DNA of 64,000 nucleotides from Agapetus fuscipes. Taxonomy: Eukaryota > Arthropoda > Insecta > Trichoptera > Glossosomatidae. The position numbers and the translations under genes are program-made. The stretch lies in the NCBI GenBank assembly GCA_951799405.1, contig OX637338.1:4154001-4218000 (forward strand), given 5' to 3'. The notes under the pieces are model-generated. The model was not told the origin of the DNA. It did not search any database and was given only the letters and a program-made list of their open reading frames with translations. Shown here piece by piece: positions 1-13,561 of the stretch. Each line of letters opens with the position of its first letter. Within the stretch, counting starts at the first letter, position 1.

Positions 1-1587
1 CGGGATGCGACCCCGACACGTGATCGAGGGGGAAATCCACCCCTTATTTTCAAACGTTTGACGTCACATTTGCGTCAATACCTGTTGCCGTACTTTAGAT
101 AGATAATCTAGCTTAATTTTCTGATGAATAGTTGTATGAAATACTAGTCGTGAATGTTTACGCAACCCCATTACAAATAACATGAATCGTATCATGATAA
201 TTGGACGATTAGTGATTGGATCGCTGTACCAAATATTACAGAAACATCTTCCATCTGCTGGATAATTAATCTGTTAATTATTTCTATTGACACATGTTGT
301 GTTACAATTATTCTTCCATTATTGTTGTTTTACAATCAGCCGGATTCTGTGGGGAGTGTGGCAATGCTAGAAAAAAACGCAATCGCCTACAATAGCAGAG
401 CATTAATAGTTTAACTGTCGCGATATCTATAAGCTGTAATTATTTTGTTGCTAGCAACATTGATGATATTTTTTGAACCTACGTCATAGTAAAAGAAATG
501 CTATACCTTTTGACTCTATCCAAAAAAAAATGAAGCGTTGGCCTGTAATGAAGATTGATTCTTTCTCACGAAAGTTTGGCTTTATCGAAAGTAGATATTA
601 TATTACCACAAATATCAACAAGCTTTATCTGAGACCTACATGAAGAAGAATACAAAAATGTTGTGTTGTACGGTGTACCTCTCTAACGTGTTAGTTATTG
701 TTTAACAGTAACAATGGGGGAATTTCTTTATCTCTAAAGAATGTGAGACCTTTTATGGTTTAGTTTGCCATCCGTCATGCCAGTCTTCTTTATTTTCCTG
801 GGACAGAAAAGATAATTCCGATTTCCGTCGCAAATCCACTTCCGCCGACTGAGAATGCAAGTGAAGGCTGGGACATTTCTGGAGTTGTCCAATTCTGTCA
901 ATGAGCTACTACGAACTGTACAATTGTGCGCACATCCGGTTTACTTAAAAGCGAATAAATAACCTTTAAAATGCGGCTTTCTTACGTAAAATTGAGCTAC
1001 ATGGTAAATGGACATTTAGACCATTGACTAGAATTGAAAAATGTTAAATGGTGAAGATAATTCCAATTCCTAAAGTGATATCCATCTTCCTACATAATAA
1101 TTTAGTTGAATATGCCTAACCATTTTTGTTGCTATGTTAAAATTGTCGTCGTATTTTATTTTAAACAATTTAAATCGCTTAGAACTGGAAAATTATAATT
1201 CATATGCATTATTAGTTAATTTATAATCTGGATATAAAATATAACGCTGAATTCTTCATTAAAGCTGCAAGTCATCCCTCCAGTTCTTGATTGGCTTATC
1301 TACCATTTGATTCAAAGATGACCTTTAATTGAATTTGTCTTAAGAACCAACCACATTCTACACAATCTGAGCTAAGAAAAAAAGCTGTAAATCACAGTTT
1401 TTAGTATTTTCAAAACCAATTTGTAGCATTCATAAGACACATTGGTCCAGTACACATGCGAAATTACCTCTGATACGAAAAACAAGCACTAAGGGGACAA
1501 AGTGGCGTTCATGAAATGAGTGTTGACCTTATCGATTTTCGCAACGGGTTGTTTGCAAAAAGGTAGAATGTAATATTTGTTAAAAAA
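1..1587. other. AT-rich non-coding DNA, no gene seen
   Basis: No ORF here has recognisable protein motifs, and I see no repeat family in it. It contains one perfect CRE-type octamer TGACGTCA at about 59-66. The rest is ordinary AT-rich intergenic or intronic sequence. Confidence 0.5.
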
Positions 1588-1887
1588 AAAAAAAAATTAG
1601 GCTGATTTATTTGGTGAGCGCTGTTTTTGTGTGTATCACACCTCAAGAGCCCTCTGCGAGCTTGGTCGTCGCTGTAGAAAACGCCAATTCTCAAGCAAGA
1701 CCCAGTTGTAAGGCTGGATGGACCTTTTGATGACCGGTCTTTGTTAAAGGTTTATGAATTTTTCAACCCAGTGAAGAGCAAATTTGAAAATATAAATGGT
1801 AATTTTTTTGTGCTCCGCCGGGATTCGAACCCACGACCTTCCAGTAACGATTCCGAAGTGTTACCACCTGGACTACGGACCAGTCGG
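1588..1887 (-). repeat. tRNA-derived SINE, family B, copy 1
   Basis: On the minus strand the head carries pol III promoter boxes: an A box TAGTCCAGGTGG near 1866-1877 and a B box GGTTCGAATCCCG near 1819-1831. The body continues through a shared central part to a 3' end that reads GAGGTGTGATACACAC and then AAATAAATCAGCCTAA, finishing in an A-rich run (the T run near 1580-1594 on the plus strand). Two other long copies at 13,053 and 36,463 align along the whole length. The 3' end also matches the CR1/L2-like LINE at 50.9 kb. The family name is mine. Confidence 0.8.
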
Positions 1888-4800
1888 TTGTTGGTTAGTA
1901 ACATATGAATGCTAGTTAGTGAACCATACTCGCCTCTCGTCTGCCATGTCAGGAGCCACGTCCAGGAAGGAAGCCTCCATGCCGAGCTGCGGTACACCAG
2001 CACTGCCAGTCAGTACTAACAATGAGGTGAACATCCGCACGCCGCACGCTATTAGCTAACCTCACCGCAACCAATGAATAGAGATTAAACCATGCCGGGC
2101 CGGGAGATGCAACATCCTGCGCAGACCAATTGTTATTATTCTCTGCGGAGAGCAAATATTAGCAGAATTATTACAAATTCTCGTTTATTGTGTCATGAAC
2201 ATGTATAAGCCCGCTTTGCGTAATGCCGAACAGAATGCAACCATACATTTTCATTACAACGAACCGTTTGAAAGTCAAATGCTTTTAATCCATGAAAGTT
2301 GTATCCAGGCGAGGATTACTTCGGTTTAAATGGCATTTATAACCAGGGTAAATAAAATAAAAACAATTGGTCCAGATCTGTTTTACATTAGATGTAATAT
2401 TTTTAATATGTAGTTTATGCTGTACACATACATAACGCTTTAAGGCTTCTACTGCATCATAATAATTAAACCTACTCAAATATTTTCTCTTAAAACGAAC
2501 GAAATAAAATCCCGACCCGATAAAAATCACATTGTGGTAATTTCACCGCAAAAAAAACTGAATTGAAAAAGTGCTCCTCTTTTAAGTTTTCTGAAGCGAA
2601 GCCTGTTGAAAATATGTCGCTGCAAAATGATTGTGGCGGCTTGCCGGGTCGGGGCGGCTCCTTTGTGCAACTTATTCTGGCTGGAGGAAGTCTTTCATGC
2701 GCCCCCATTGTTGCGGGGCCCGAGGGGGGCGCGCCTCCCTTTGAGAGAGCGATCCTGTCGTGTCTCATCTCTGCCGAGTGCCCTCAGGGGGTGGAGGGAA
2801 GGCTCAGGGCCTCCGGAAACAGAAAAAATACAATCCAAAGATTTCCAGCGCGTTTTCCGGGCAATCGAGAAGTATTTATATCAATATGAAACGTCAGCAT
2901 TTTATTTTTGTATAAGCATTTTGTAAGATTGTATGAATCGGGTAAAATTTATTGTGTTTTATTTTCGTAATTGACACATGTCCAAATAAGGTAATTTGAA
3001 ATGACACATTGTCATTGAGAAGAATGGCACTCTTTGAAGGTAAAGTCTGACCGGAAATGCGACGTAAGGTTGTGTGTGCGGCAGAGTGGAAAGATGTGTA
3101 ACCAATTTGTAAACAAATGACATCCTGTCAATTCAAAGCGCGTCTCCGAGTTTCCTTGCATCGGGATGAATTTGGGAGGCGCGTACGAAATGACAATTTA
3201 TTGCACAAACGTGGATTGTGTACGCTTGAGCTGAAGGCATTGTTGGCCTTGAGGTTGGGACTTTGCCTGAACTATTCTGGAGGTCAACAAACGACCCTTA
3301 TTCTCTTGCTGAACCCAAATTATGATCGACAGGATACACACATCACCTAACCAATAATTTACATACGTAATGCGAATCATATTATTTCAAAAATTTCCTT
3401 TGCATTTCGATGGCGTATTATTATCAGATTAGAAATCTAAGCTCTGTAGTAAGTTTATCTGAATTTTAGCTGGTTTGTGTTGAATACTTGAACTAGGTTG
3501 TGATAGCTTTTGAAGTAGTCTCGTTTGACATGGCTCGCCTCGTTACCCCACCCTCCCTGCAGGATCCCGACAAGCGCGTCCTTCCGTCAGCTTTAGAGAT
3601 CACAACGAGAGACAATCTAGCCCCACACACAAGGGCAAACTTCATCTTTGACTCGGTGTCCCTTTATACCTTTGTGAAGTTGCCTGCTATCCTCTGTAAT
3701 AGTACTCCTCCTCCCCCAAAGCTAAAAGCGTGTGCCGACTAGGAACACCGACTGTTATAGGTATATACGAGTATACACACATTGTACGTACAAAGTTACG
3801 CGTTTGAGAGATCCCACCAACTTTGGCAAAGGCTTCTTCTTATAGCAGCCTCTAACGGAGGGAGCGGTATTAAAATTAAAAACTTACATCTAATATCGCC
3901 AGGCTGGAACAACCCAGAGCCCGTCTGAGATACTCCTACAAAGGAAAATATACGCTTTGGCAACTTGTGTGCTGCGTAATATGAATTACTTTCCAAGAGG
4001 ATTTCATGGAATATGTTTTGATGTTCAAGCGAGGATTACACATGTCTGTAGCAAAGTTTTTAATGAAATTTTGAGAATCAAATATGTAAATTACCTACGC
4101 TGATTTCACTGAAAGCTGATGAAAGGAAAGTTGTGTGAATTTCAGGAAATCAGCTGCTAACATGTTAGCATTGATTTATCAGTTGGCGGATGTGGTTCGG
4201 CTTTCGGGTATAACGTAATAAACATACGAGTAACTTATTTAAATATATTATCAGACAAGCGGAAATCAAGTGCTTTTCGAGGTAAATATTTGTGAATCCC
4301 CAAGTGGTACGTCATCACACATTGAATCACACTTACCAACATAAAATTCACTTCGTGACGTAATAATGAATAACGTTGAACCAATTTTTAAAATGGAAAT
4401 GTGTCAAGTTTTGGCGGCGCAGACGCAGAAGAAACCGCGATGGAAATGGCGACACAGTTTTCCATTCGCGGCAAGGATTTTTCACAATAATAATAATAAT
4501 TGCTGTTATTTTTGCAATGCATCGGCCATGCTGACAAATATCCTGTGTTTTACGTTTAATTTAAGCGGAATGACTGCAGTTGCAACATTGGCGTGAGAAT
4601 CGGCTAAAGTGTGTACAAGACAACAGCGTGCCCAGCAGCAGGGTGACTACAGAATGAATGTAGTTTTTATGTTGGTACAATACACATCTGTATTGTCTTG
4701 TCTATTGACGCATTTTTTCTTTCTTTGAGTACTTAATTGAAAAACTCCTTCGTGAAAAGTTGATCGTTACGAAAAATCGTGTTTAATTTTTTCAATGGAC

Positions 4801-5148
4801 ACAGCCGATTTCACGCCTGCTTTTCTACGTAAAATTACCGAAATTCGATCATCTTTCTTGCTCGACAACACACTAATCCAGTTGAAGTTTGTATCGTGGA
4901 ATTATTGCGATCAATACCACTAATCTTGTCATTTATTCATATCAATGAGCCACATTGTTTTTTTTTTTTATTTTCAGCTGAAAAATCCCCCTCATTATGA
5001 CATTTAATAATCATAATGATTAACTTAGTTAGTGATTATTGCCGAGTGTTTACACACTTTTTAATCATTCACGTAAGACATACCATTAAAACTACAATTA
5101 AAATAATAACATAAGTGCCCATGCAAAGGAATCACCGAGTGTGTACCA
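1888..5148. other. Non-coding stretch with two GC-richer patches
   Basis: No recognisable gene or repeat family. Two patches stand out from the AT-rich background: about 2,620-2,830 (very GC-rich, many CpG, with a 100-codon open frame on each strand that looks composition-driven) and about 3,530-3,720. The stretch 1,890-2,150 next to the SINE is also moderately GC-rich. These could be exons, untranslated regions or conserved non-coding DNA; I cannot decide from the sequence. Confidence 0.4.
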
Positions 5149-5274
5149 GTACCCAAGTATAAAACTGAACTAAAGCGTCTTACCAACATTGTATAGATAC
5201 TAAAAACGCTCACTAGATTCGCTGTATTAGTGTCTATACAATTTGGTAAAATGCAAGAGTTTGCTTGGGTACAG
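5149..5274. mobile_element. Foldback MITE, family M1, copy
   Basis: The left arm starts GTACCCAAGTATAAAACT and contains TTACCAACATTGTATAGATA. The right arm is its inverted counterpart, with TATACAATTTGGTAAAATGC and CTTGGGTAC. The centre reads AACGCTCACTAGATTCGCTGT. The same centre and arm words occur at about 29.3, 39.1, 39.4, 48.8, 50.05 and 51.45 kb. Non-coding, and the short palindromic structure suggests a non-autonomous DNA transposon. I could not assign a superfamily. Confidence 0.6.
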
Positions 5275-8200
5275 AATTGCCGAGCAGTTTCCTTGCTTTC
5301 ATAATGCAAAGGATGATGACTCGTCGTTGCCAAACCAGTTTAAGAAATACTGCATCGTCTTCATAAATAAAGATTTCCGATGCGTCATCGCCGCCATTCC
5401 TGGAGGTCCCTCTGGAAGACTGGAATGCCAATTTATAAATATCACGCCGGTGAATCGAATTTCATCGTTATTCATCCTTCTTCTTCCTACTTGAAAGTTG
5501 TAAGCAAGCAAAGATTTAATCTTAAAAGCCACTTTTTTTGTAGTAAATTTCATCTATTTTTCTGGACCAGCTTTAAGGAGCAAAGGCATATAATATAATA
5601 TATATCGCCAGATTCAGCCATCAAATATTTTATAGAATTTTATGTTTGCTTTTAACACTTTTAAATTATTCCCGAATTTCAAAACAACTAAAATATCTGA
5701 TCATTCATCGATAAAGCATTCACTTTGTAAGCCCTTAATAAAAAAATAAAACAAAAAAATAAATTGAATGCTGTGTAGGGGGCGAGAAAAATGTAATCAT
5801 GTAAAATCGACCGGTTTCGTAAACTTTTAGATTTTACTCGCCCCGTAACCACATATATTTTTTTTATAATTTTTTTATTATACCTGACTTCAAATAACAT
5901 ATTATAGTCTTTTAATGGCTTTTCTTTTGTATTTATTTCATTGTATAATTGCCAAATTTAGAGGCCATTATTCTAAATATTAATTAACCGTTATTGCAGG
6001 TTTGTTAATAAGCGACTTTTTTTTCAATCCAAATGCCACACAATCTACATATTTACTACATTGTGACGTCACCGAGTTACAGACATGACCGGCTCGTGTA
6101 ATGCGCCATTTGTCTTATTTCGTGTTTACAAATTGTGAGTTGCAACATCGTTTGAAACAAAATTAAAATGTCTACCACGAGATTTGATCAACGACTTGAT
6201 TTGCTATCTCGGTGTAAAATAATATATTTTAAAAAATGACAGTTTTTATATGTAGAAGACTCCACCCATATTTTTGATAATTCACTTAAGCACTTGTATT
6301 TTTTTTTATCATTTCAACATGTGGTTCTTGATAAATATACAAAGTAAACAACAATAAATAAATCGAATAATTTTTTGCACACCTCTAAAATTGCATATCT
6401 CGAATAATCTTTATGGGAAGTATTTCTTTTTTCCACCGTGTGAAAGATAAACCTAAATATTGTAAATTTTATTATTGACCTGAAGTTTTGAGATATGTTT
6501 GATATTTTAAGAAATATGAGATAAGGACTTTTTTTAGTGTACGGCAAAATACACTTGAAATAAAGTAAAAATGGCCTTTGTGTTTGTTTACATTGAAGTC
6601 TTGCACTCGGAGTGCTGTTGAGAATTTGACATGAATAAATATACATCGTGTGATTGTAGAATGGCATATTTGACCCAAAGGTCGAACCAATTCTGGGATT
6701 AAAAACTTAATTCAGTACAAAAAAATACACGTTTATCTCAAAAGTGTCACTCTTTATCAGGTATGTGAACGATATTTTTTTCTCCAGAGGGTTATTTTGT
6801 TTTCAAAACAATGAATTGATTAAGCTACTGTAGATAGATTATTTTGTATGTTTAAAATGAGATGTAGTTCAATAAAATATGATTTGTTTTTAAATATTGT
6901 TTCGATATGCCATCATTATTATTGGCGCAGTGGTGTGGATCCCTCGAGGAGTTTTATCCATTTTTCCCTCTCCACCACCTTTCGTCGTCAATACACGTGA
7001 ATTGCAAAATACATTATTTTGTCGTCACGCGGCCGGGTTGCTAGGAAAAAGGCATTAAAATGTTTTGTTATTAGTAGCTAGGGACGGCAGTCGCATACAA
7101 GACTGAGAAAAAAGTTCCAAATTCTAAAATGTTCGGACCTCATTGCTCACTCTCAGAGCTCTTAAAACTCTTTCTACTATTTCCCTCCATCTCAACATTA
7201 GCCTACCGATAAGCAGTTTGGTATTGTTTTTCTATAGGCATTTACTGCATGCATCCATATGAGATGACGATGTGTACCTATATGTATGTATTATTATTAA
7301 AGAGTGATTGTTTCTTCTCGCTAAAGTATAATTAATTTTCCTTTGGCACATGTATCTATAGGGCAGCGATTTCAATATCGTGTGTTGTGACATTGCCTTA
7401 TATATCTGCTGGTTCGTTAGCATAATATTTATAACGCACACTACCCATGAGAGACATTTCGTCACTGCATGCTGTTTTGCAACGGATACACACACACACA
7501 GTCCGAAGCGGGAATATCTTCAAAATTCTCTGTTACAGATCATATTCGCTGTGTTGAAAGATGGCCGGCCGGCACAGAGGTGTTGCAAGGCTGGTCATGT
7601 TGCCCAACTTGAGAGTGTGAGCACAGCACAACTGCTGCTACCAGCGACTGTCCGGACTGCGGAGCGAGCAGCGCCGCAACGTTGCGACACATCTTTGAAC
7701 TTTTTACGGATGAAATCCGATGATGATGAGGCGCACGCAAATCGGATCTAAACTTGAAATTTTTATGGCACTGCGCTTCTATTCCGATTGCCTTTTATCT
7801 TTTTCTTCTCGCGCTACTTCTGCCAAACTATGCGAGTACCTGATCGAATCGATTTATCTTTCATCGAATTCTGCCATAGATGACCATGACTTTATTCAGT
7901 CAGGTATGTTTGTATTTCAAAAGTTTTAGATATTAGATGTGGTTAACATGTTTTGTTAGTGTATCGATGCTTCGTTTCCACAAGTAAAATATTCTGCGAT
8001 GTCACCGTGTTTACAGCCATAAATGATGCCATATCTCTCAACTGCTTTTCGTTTGTATTGTAAGAAAACTAGTGGTCAGATAGATTTCAATGGTCTTTAT
8101 GTATTTGATGTTTGAAATAAGAACCTGAAGCGCTGTTCTGCCAAATTCTTTACACTATACAATCCAAGTCGGAGCTTGCTTGCGCTTGCGAAAGAACTCC

Positions 8201-9126
8201 ATAGAAAAAAAAACACAGTACACCTTATTTTTTGACACGAATCGCTATATCGTCGCCTCTAGGTCGTAAGGAATTCTTCTGGGTCCTCCACGTAGACTCT
8301 CCTTGAACCGGTGGCCCTCAGCAGTCAGGAGGGTGATTCCGCTCACCGCACCATGAGTCACGCATTCCGCAGGATCCTCGCATCCCATATACCGAGTAGT
8401 CGATGCCAATAATAATACGGGTGGACCGTAACCAGTTTCTCGTCTGAGAAATGTCTGGCGCGCGCCGTGACGTCACCACGCCTTTATATATTATGTGTTT
8501 CTATGGGCATGTGCAAAATGAAAACAACACACGCTCTCACATCCGCCTCGCGTCATCAGCCAGCTATCTATCTGCATGTCATGTCATGACTTTGCTCTTC
8601 CAATACCTCAAATTGAATATTTCTCTCGAACGTTCATTAGAACGTTTAACCCTTGTATGCATTATTAATTTGTGATTTTTTTTCGAGTTGGAAAATTGAA
8701 ATCTCATTGTTTGGGACCTCCCAATGTGTACGAATATAATTTTAAATCCATTAATCTTTGACCGCGATTGTTTTTTTTTTGTTATGACAACATCCTGGAG
8801 ACCAATTGCATCGCTCGGAAAACAATTTTCGTTATCACTCGTCTATCGTTGCTAGACGCACGGCCGTGGATGTGGTAACCGCTCAGCCCAGGGAACATGG
8901 CTGGCATGGTCGACATTGATACACAGTAATTGCGCCACCGCACGCGTCGTGTTCCGGTCGGTCCATCTGATTTGGAAACGGCTTGAACCGCGAGCAACTG
9001 AGGCCGCTTATCGTTCACGGAAGGTTGTGCAATTAACGGCATGGGGCACCGCACTAGCAAACCTTAGCTGCATTCACCGCCTTGACAAACAATGCTAACA
9101 ACCAATAACCCTTGTGATCAATGATT
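5275..9126. other. AT-rich non-coding DNA
   Basis: No gene recognised. TGACGTCA octamers occur near 6,064 and 8,468, and a short CA run is at about 7,489-7,500. About 8,240-8,460 is higher in GC and of higher complexity than its surroundings. The open frames here lack any domain I recognise. Confidence 0.45.
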
Positions 9127-9555
9127 AACTACAGTCTACAAGTAATTTGTCATGTATGTTCCTTGACTTATAGGTTGTTATGCGGCTGACCACCCATAAT
9201 ATAAAAAATTGGTTCACTTTGCCAATGTCACCCCTGTTTCAGGGAAGGACGGCAAGAGTTGCAAGGCTTATGTTCATTTGAGATTGGGTTTTTATATTGT
9301 AGGTCCACATGCGGCATGTGTTAGCGCGAAATTATACATATCTGCTTGTGGGAATGCATTTAATATAAATCTTAAATGATATATATCTTTGCAGCTTAGA
9401 TTAGATTAGATTAGATACAAGACAAATTCTGCCCAACAAGCTGCTCACTGGCCGACCTAATGGAGAGTAATAGTGAAGCAGTGGATGTTGCCCGACACTG
9501 GGCAAGAGTAGTGTAGTGTCTGACACGAAGAAGAAGAAGAACTACAGTCTACAAG
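9127..9555 (+). mobile_element. LINE 3'-tail insertion flanked by a 16-bp target-site duplication
   Basis: The 16-bp word AACTACAGTCTACAAG occurs at 9,127-9,142 and again at 9,540-9,555. The inserted sequence between them begins with about 17 bp also present beside the 21.5-kb copy. It continues as the shared ~250-bp tail (words such as GCCAATGTCACCCCTG and GGGAAGGACGGCAAGAG) ending in TTAGAT-type repeats at about 9,396-9,416. It then runs into ~120 bp of other sequence ending in AAG repeats. The long perfect duplication and simple-repeat end are hallmarks of target-primed reverse transcription. It may be a SINE built on the LINE tail or a composite element. Confidence 0.75.
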
Positions 9556-10733
9556 ACATCCAAGTGATCACCGATAAACTGTTAAAAAAATGTGAGAGTG
9601 AAATGATTGACTCGCCACAATTTTTATTTCGTCGGCTGGCAAACGTAACAGTTCTATGTTACTAGGATCCTTAGAAACCAAAATACAATATCAGATAGCC
9701 GTTTCGGGTTTCCAGAGCTATCTTTTTTCTGTCCCAATTATTGTGTAGATTTCGTTGTCTCCTCGGTTTTTTTATAAGAAGATATCAGTTTCGATTCTCT
9801 GTCAGAATTCATCCAATATTAGAGATATGCAGGGGTAAATTTTCATATAATTTTTCGAAAATTAGTAAATATTCTCAAGACCCATCATAAGGCACTAGAT
9901 ATTGCTAGAGTTGGCAAACTTGCAGAGAACCTTTTAAGTATGTCTTATTCTTCAAAAACAGTGCTAACAAAAAATAGTTTTAGCTGTTTATCAGATATTA
10001 AAAGTTCTTGATGCAGGTTTTTCTCGTTTATAAAAATGATTTAAATTAATTTTCATTTCGTACAATAAGTAAATTTATCATATGATTTGCAGATAAGCGT
10101 CTATGTAATTAGACGTAAATATTCATTGGCGTGCTTAATGTTTTTTTTTTTACTCAATTGTGACTAAAGAATGCTTTACACAGTGCGCCCAATGACATTG
10201 CAAAACTTTGCCCTTTTTCGTGTTGCCCTTCCATTTAATTATGTTTGAATAGACGTATTATTAACTTTTTGAAATTCAAACCAACGGTACTTAATATCCA
10301 TGATTCCACGGATTATTATCTCAAAGCTGGCCCTTTTTGTTACAAAATATTTTATTTTTTAATATTCCATTTACAATATTGTACCTACCACGTTATGTTT
10401 CCTAACAAGATGGCCTGTGAAGCATCCCGTTTTCGAATGTCGAAATTTGAATATAATTCCGTATTCGAACTGATTGATTCACTTTATAATATCGAGTCAG
10501 TTGACGATGTTATCGGACTCGCAAGCGCAATCTCACAACTCACACACAAGGCATTTCGAAATCACAATATCTCTAACGGGCATTCTTGATTAAACGTTTT
10601 TCAATCAAATATTTTTTCGTGTGTCAACACCGATCGTGCATTTGAAAAATTCTACACAAATCGAATCTCGTGGGCTTGTATCCCGCGTGTTTGTGTTAAA
10701 TAGATCGGAAGCACGTGGACACGCATACTAGCA
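9556..10733. other. AT-rich non-coding DNA
   Basis: No recognisable gene or repeat. A 114-codon open frame at 10,245-10,589 has no identifiable motif, and I do not call it a gene. Confidence 0.4.
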
Positions 10734-11270
10734 TTATCATCATCATTAATGGCATCACAAACCAGGGTGGATCTTGGCCTCTTTGATCAACCGCAGCCTC
10801 CGCTGCTTGCCTTCGTCCTCCTGTCCCACAATCCTGAAGCCTCTCGCCTTCAATCCCACACTCTTAACTCACGGCAGTTTGCCACCAATCCATCCAGCTA
10901 CCTTAATCTGTGGGCCTTCCCACTGTCCTGCGTCCCTTCATCACACCATCTTTCCAGGCTCCAATGGTCCATTCACTGGATGTGACTTTTATTGACTTAA
11001 ACTCTTCCCCACCTTTCAATCTCGAGCAACACAGACACCGCACTTTCCCACTATCTGGGCTGTATTTGGCACATAAAATACAAAGGTAAGGATTGCGAAA
11101 CTCCAACCTCATACCCGTTCCGTTTATACACTTCCATCCGGGGAAGCGTATCACAGAACGCTTATGCAATGCTATAATTTTTTGTAGCGCAAGGCTTTGC
11201 CGATGGTCGTGACCCGATCCAGCAGTGACTCTTGCTTTACCTGTTCGTCCACTAGAGAAAACAGCAAACA
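10734..11270 (-). pseudogene. Decayed 3' end of an RTE-like LINE
   Basis: Read on the minus strand, this segment gives SEWTIGAWKDGVMKGRRT followed by VGRPTD, then a stop where the KVAG-type continuation is expected. Further on it ends near HPGL and a stop, followed by ATG/GAT triplet repeats (ATC repeats on the plus strand at about 10,735-10,746). The GRRxxGRP...KVAG pattern is typical of the C-terminus of RTE-type LINEs as I know them. The frame is broken, so this is a dead copy. It is not the same subfamily as the LINE at 15.0 kb. Confidence 0.5.
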
Positions 11271-13052
11271 CCCGAAGTTACTGACTCGGTGCAATGTCAT
11301 CGAGATGCGCTTCTTACTACTTCGTGTCAGTCACAAAGGACAAATGTTAGGATTACTGGGAATCCGCTGCGGATGCATGGATGTTGTAAATGTTGGAGCG
11401 GATCTGCAGGTACATGGTTCGCAGGTACCGCGGCCGTGGCCCGCTGTGCGTGCAGTGATGCAATATTCGCCATGTCGCAATTTGTGGGAGAGTTCACCGA
11501 ACTTCAAACTTCGAACACTGCCTGCTGTCTATTAAATACCTACCGTTTTTTTTTTTCGTAAATTCTTTTGATGGGAAACGTGGATTCACATGTTGGACCG
11601 AGACGCCAACATATGAAATGCATGCGTGCAAGCGAGTGAGAATGTTTTTTTTTTTTGTGTAGAAATAAATATCTTCATTGTTTATGGTAAACACAAAAAA
11701 AAAATCATAAAATTACTATGCATGTTATGTACAAGTAAAAAACTTCAAATCTATAATCTACATTAGCGTTTAGTAAAAAAATATATGTAGAAAAAACCAG
11801 CGCCTTTAGTGAGCGTCTTAATTTCCCATAAATATGTCAAAACATCATTATATTTTACTCGGGATACGTTATTCAGGTAGTTGGGTGCATAAAATAAAAA
11901 CTTCCAACATAATTATATTCCCAATAAATTTTATACATTTTATTTGACCATAAAAAAACTGATTTCCTGAGGATAAATTCGCTTGGATTGTTAGAATAAT
12001 TGCATGCCATCTATTATCGCATCCAGTAGCGATATTTCGTCTTCCCACCGCAGCAAAAAAAAATACAAGTAGCTCCTTTATTGCTTTGCAACTTACAGAA
12101 TGCAATGTTATTTATCAGGAGATTAGTCGATAGTTATTTTTTTCTGTGGACAGATATAATTGCATAGGAAGTGGAATGGCTCTAAGTGTCTACCATCAAA
12201 ACCCACAAACGATGCTATGAGACCTTACAATGCTATGCATGAATTACAATGACGATACTATGCGTTTGTTCGGTGCTGAAAATTTACCCAACTAATCAGA
12301 CGCATCGATTGAGGTCAGCACATTTGACATAGATAAATAAAAGTTGTGACGTCAGACTGAGGAGTTGCTAGGGCGAATGCTAATTGCCAAAGGTCCTATA
12401 TAGACGTGTGACGTTCACCCGTCCCGAAAAATTCAAACTTTGAAAATCCACGACGAAAATGTTAGACTTCATTAATGATAATAATAATAGATTCATGATT
12501 TTAACAATGCTTTTTCATGATCCCAAAGGTGCTTGCTCATAAGAGCCCGCGAACAGGTGGATCTTCAACCTTTTTGTCAATAGTGAAAGACCGTTCTATA
12601 TAGCTGGAGCAGCCACTTTGAAGGCTCGATCTCTTGCAACGAGATCTTTTTTCCTTTCTGGAAACTTTATTCGACTACGACATGAAGCTGCTGTTCGAAA
12701 TGTTGCAGTCTTTGCGCATTTAATGGACTCATAGCATTTTAAGTTTTCATAGCACTGCTTGTGAATACGCCATCAGTAAGTGAAGAGTCAACGACTCGAT
12801 GGCGAGTTCGTACAGACCCACAAATCATAGTTCTTCTTGCATGAGAACTTTGGTAATTATCGAGCGTGTAATGGAACGATTAAATACATACACAACGTGC
12901 AATTTATACCGCATAGTACTCGTATTAAATCCAGAAAAATGCAAACGTACCTTAGCTGTAACAATTATTGGGTATTAAGTTTAACATGGTACGTGTACTT
13001 AAGTATTTTTTATTATAATCTGTATCACATTTGACATTATAAATATATCTAT
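11271..13052. other. Non-coding DNA, no gene seen
   Basis: 11,271-11,560 is somewhat GC-richer and may belong to the decayed LINE next to it. The remainder is AT-rich with a TGACGTCA octamer near 12,350. I recognise no protein-coding exon. Confidence 0.4.
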
Positions 13053-13368
13053 CGTGACTGGTCCTTAGTCGAGTGGTAACGCTTCAGACTCGTAAATGGA
13101 ACGTCGTGGGTTTGAATTCCGGCGGAAAACAAAAAAAAAATACCATTTATATTTTCAAATATGCTCTTCGCTGGGTTGAAAAATTAATATACCTTTACAA
13201 AAGACCGGTCAACAAAGGTCCATCCAGTCTTACAGCAACTGGGTCTTGCGTGAGTATTGAAGCTTTCTATAGCAACGACCAAGCTTGCAAAGGACTCTTG
13301 AGGTGTGATTCACACAAAAACAGCGCTCACCGAATACATTATTCTAATATCATTATTATTTTAATTTC
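13053..13368 (+). repeat. tRNA-derived SINE, family B, copy 2
   Basis: The head has an A box TAGTCGAGTGG at about 13,067-13,077 and a diverged B box GGGTTTGAATTCC near 13,109-13,121. The body matches the copies at 1.6 and 36.5 kb. The 3' part contains CTTGAGGTGTGATTCACAC and CAGCGCTCACCGAATA, then ATT-rich sequence. The copy is diverged but essentially full length. Confidence 0.8.
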
Positions 13369-13419
13369 TTGCATTGGTTTTATCATTGTATTGTATTTAG
13401 ACTGAAACTCCTCCCCCCT

Positions 13420-13561
13420 TATTCTAATCTAATCTAATCTAAGCTGCAAAGATATATATCATTTAAGATTTATATTAAATGCATTCCCACAAGCTGACAT
13501 GTATAATTTCGCGCTAACACATGCCGCATGTGGACCTACAATATAAAAACCCAATCTCAAA
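13420..13561 (-). repeat. LINE 3'-tail fragment (TTAGAT-ended)
   Basis: It starts with TAATCTAATCTAATCTAAGC, the reverse complement of the terminal repeat, and continues with GCATTCCCACAAGC and CACATGCCGCATGTGG. It breaks off within the tail. Orientation is opposite to the SINE just upstream. Confidence 0.8.

Noticed and set aside
2563..2926. Overlapping 106-108-codon open frames on both strands
   Set aside because: They coincide with a GC-rich patch, where stop codons are rare by chance. No domain, signal peptide or splice structure is convincing.
13053..13130. A tRNA gene suggested by TAGTCGAGTGG and GGGTTTGAATTCC
   Set aside because: This is the head of SINE B. The same head and body recur at 1.6 and 36.5 kb.
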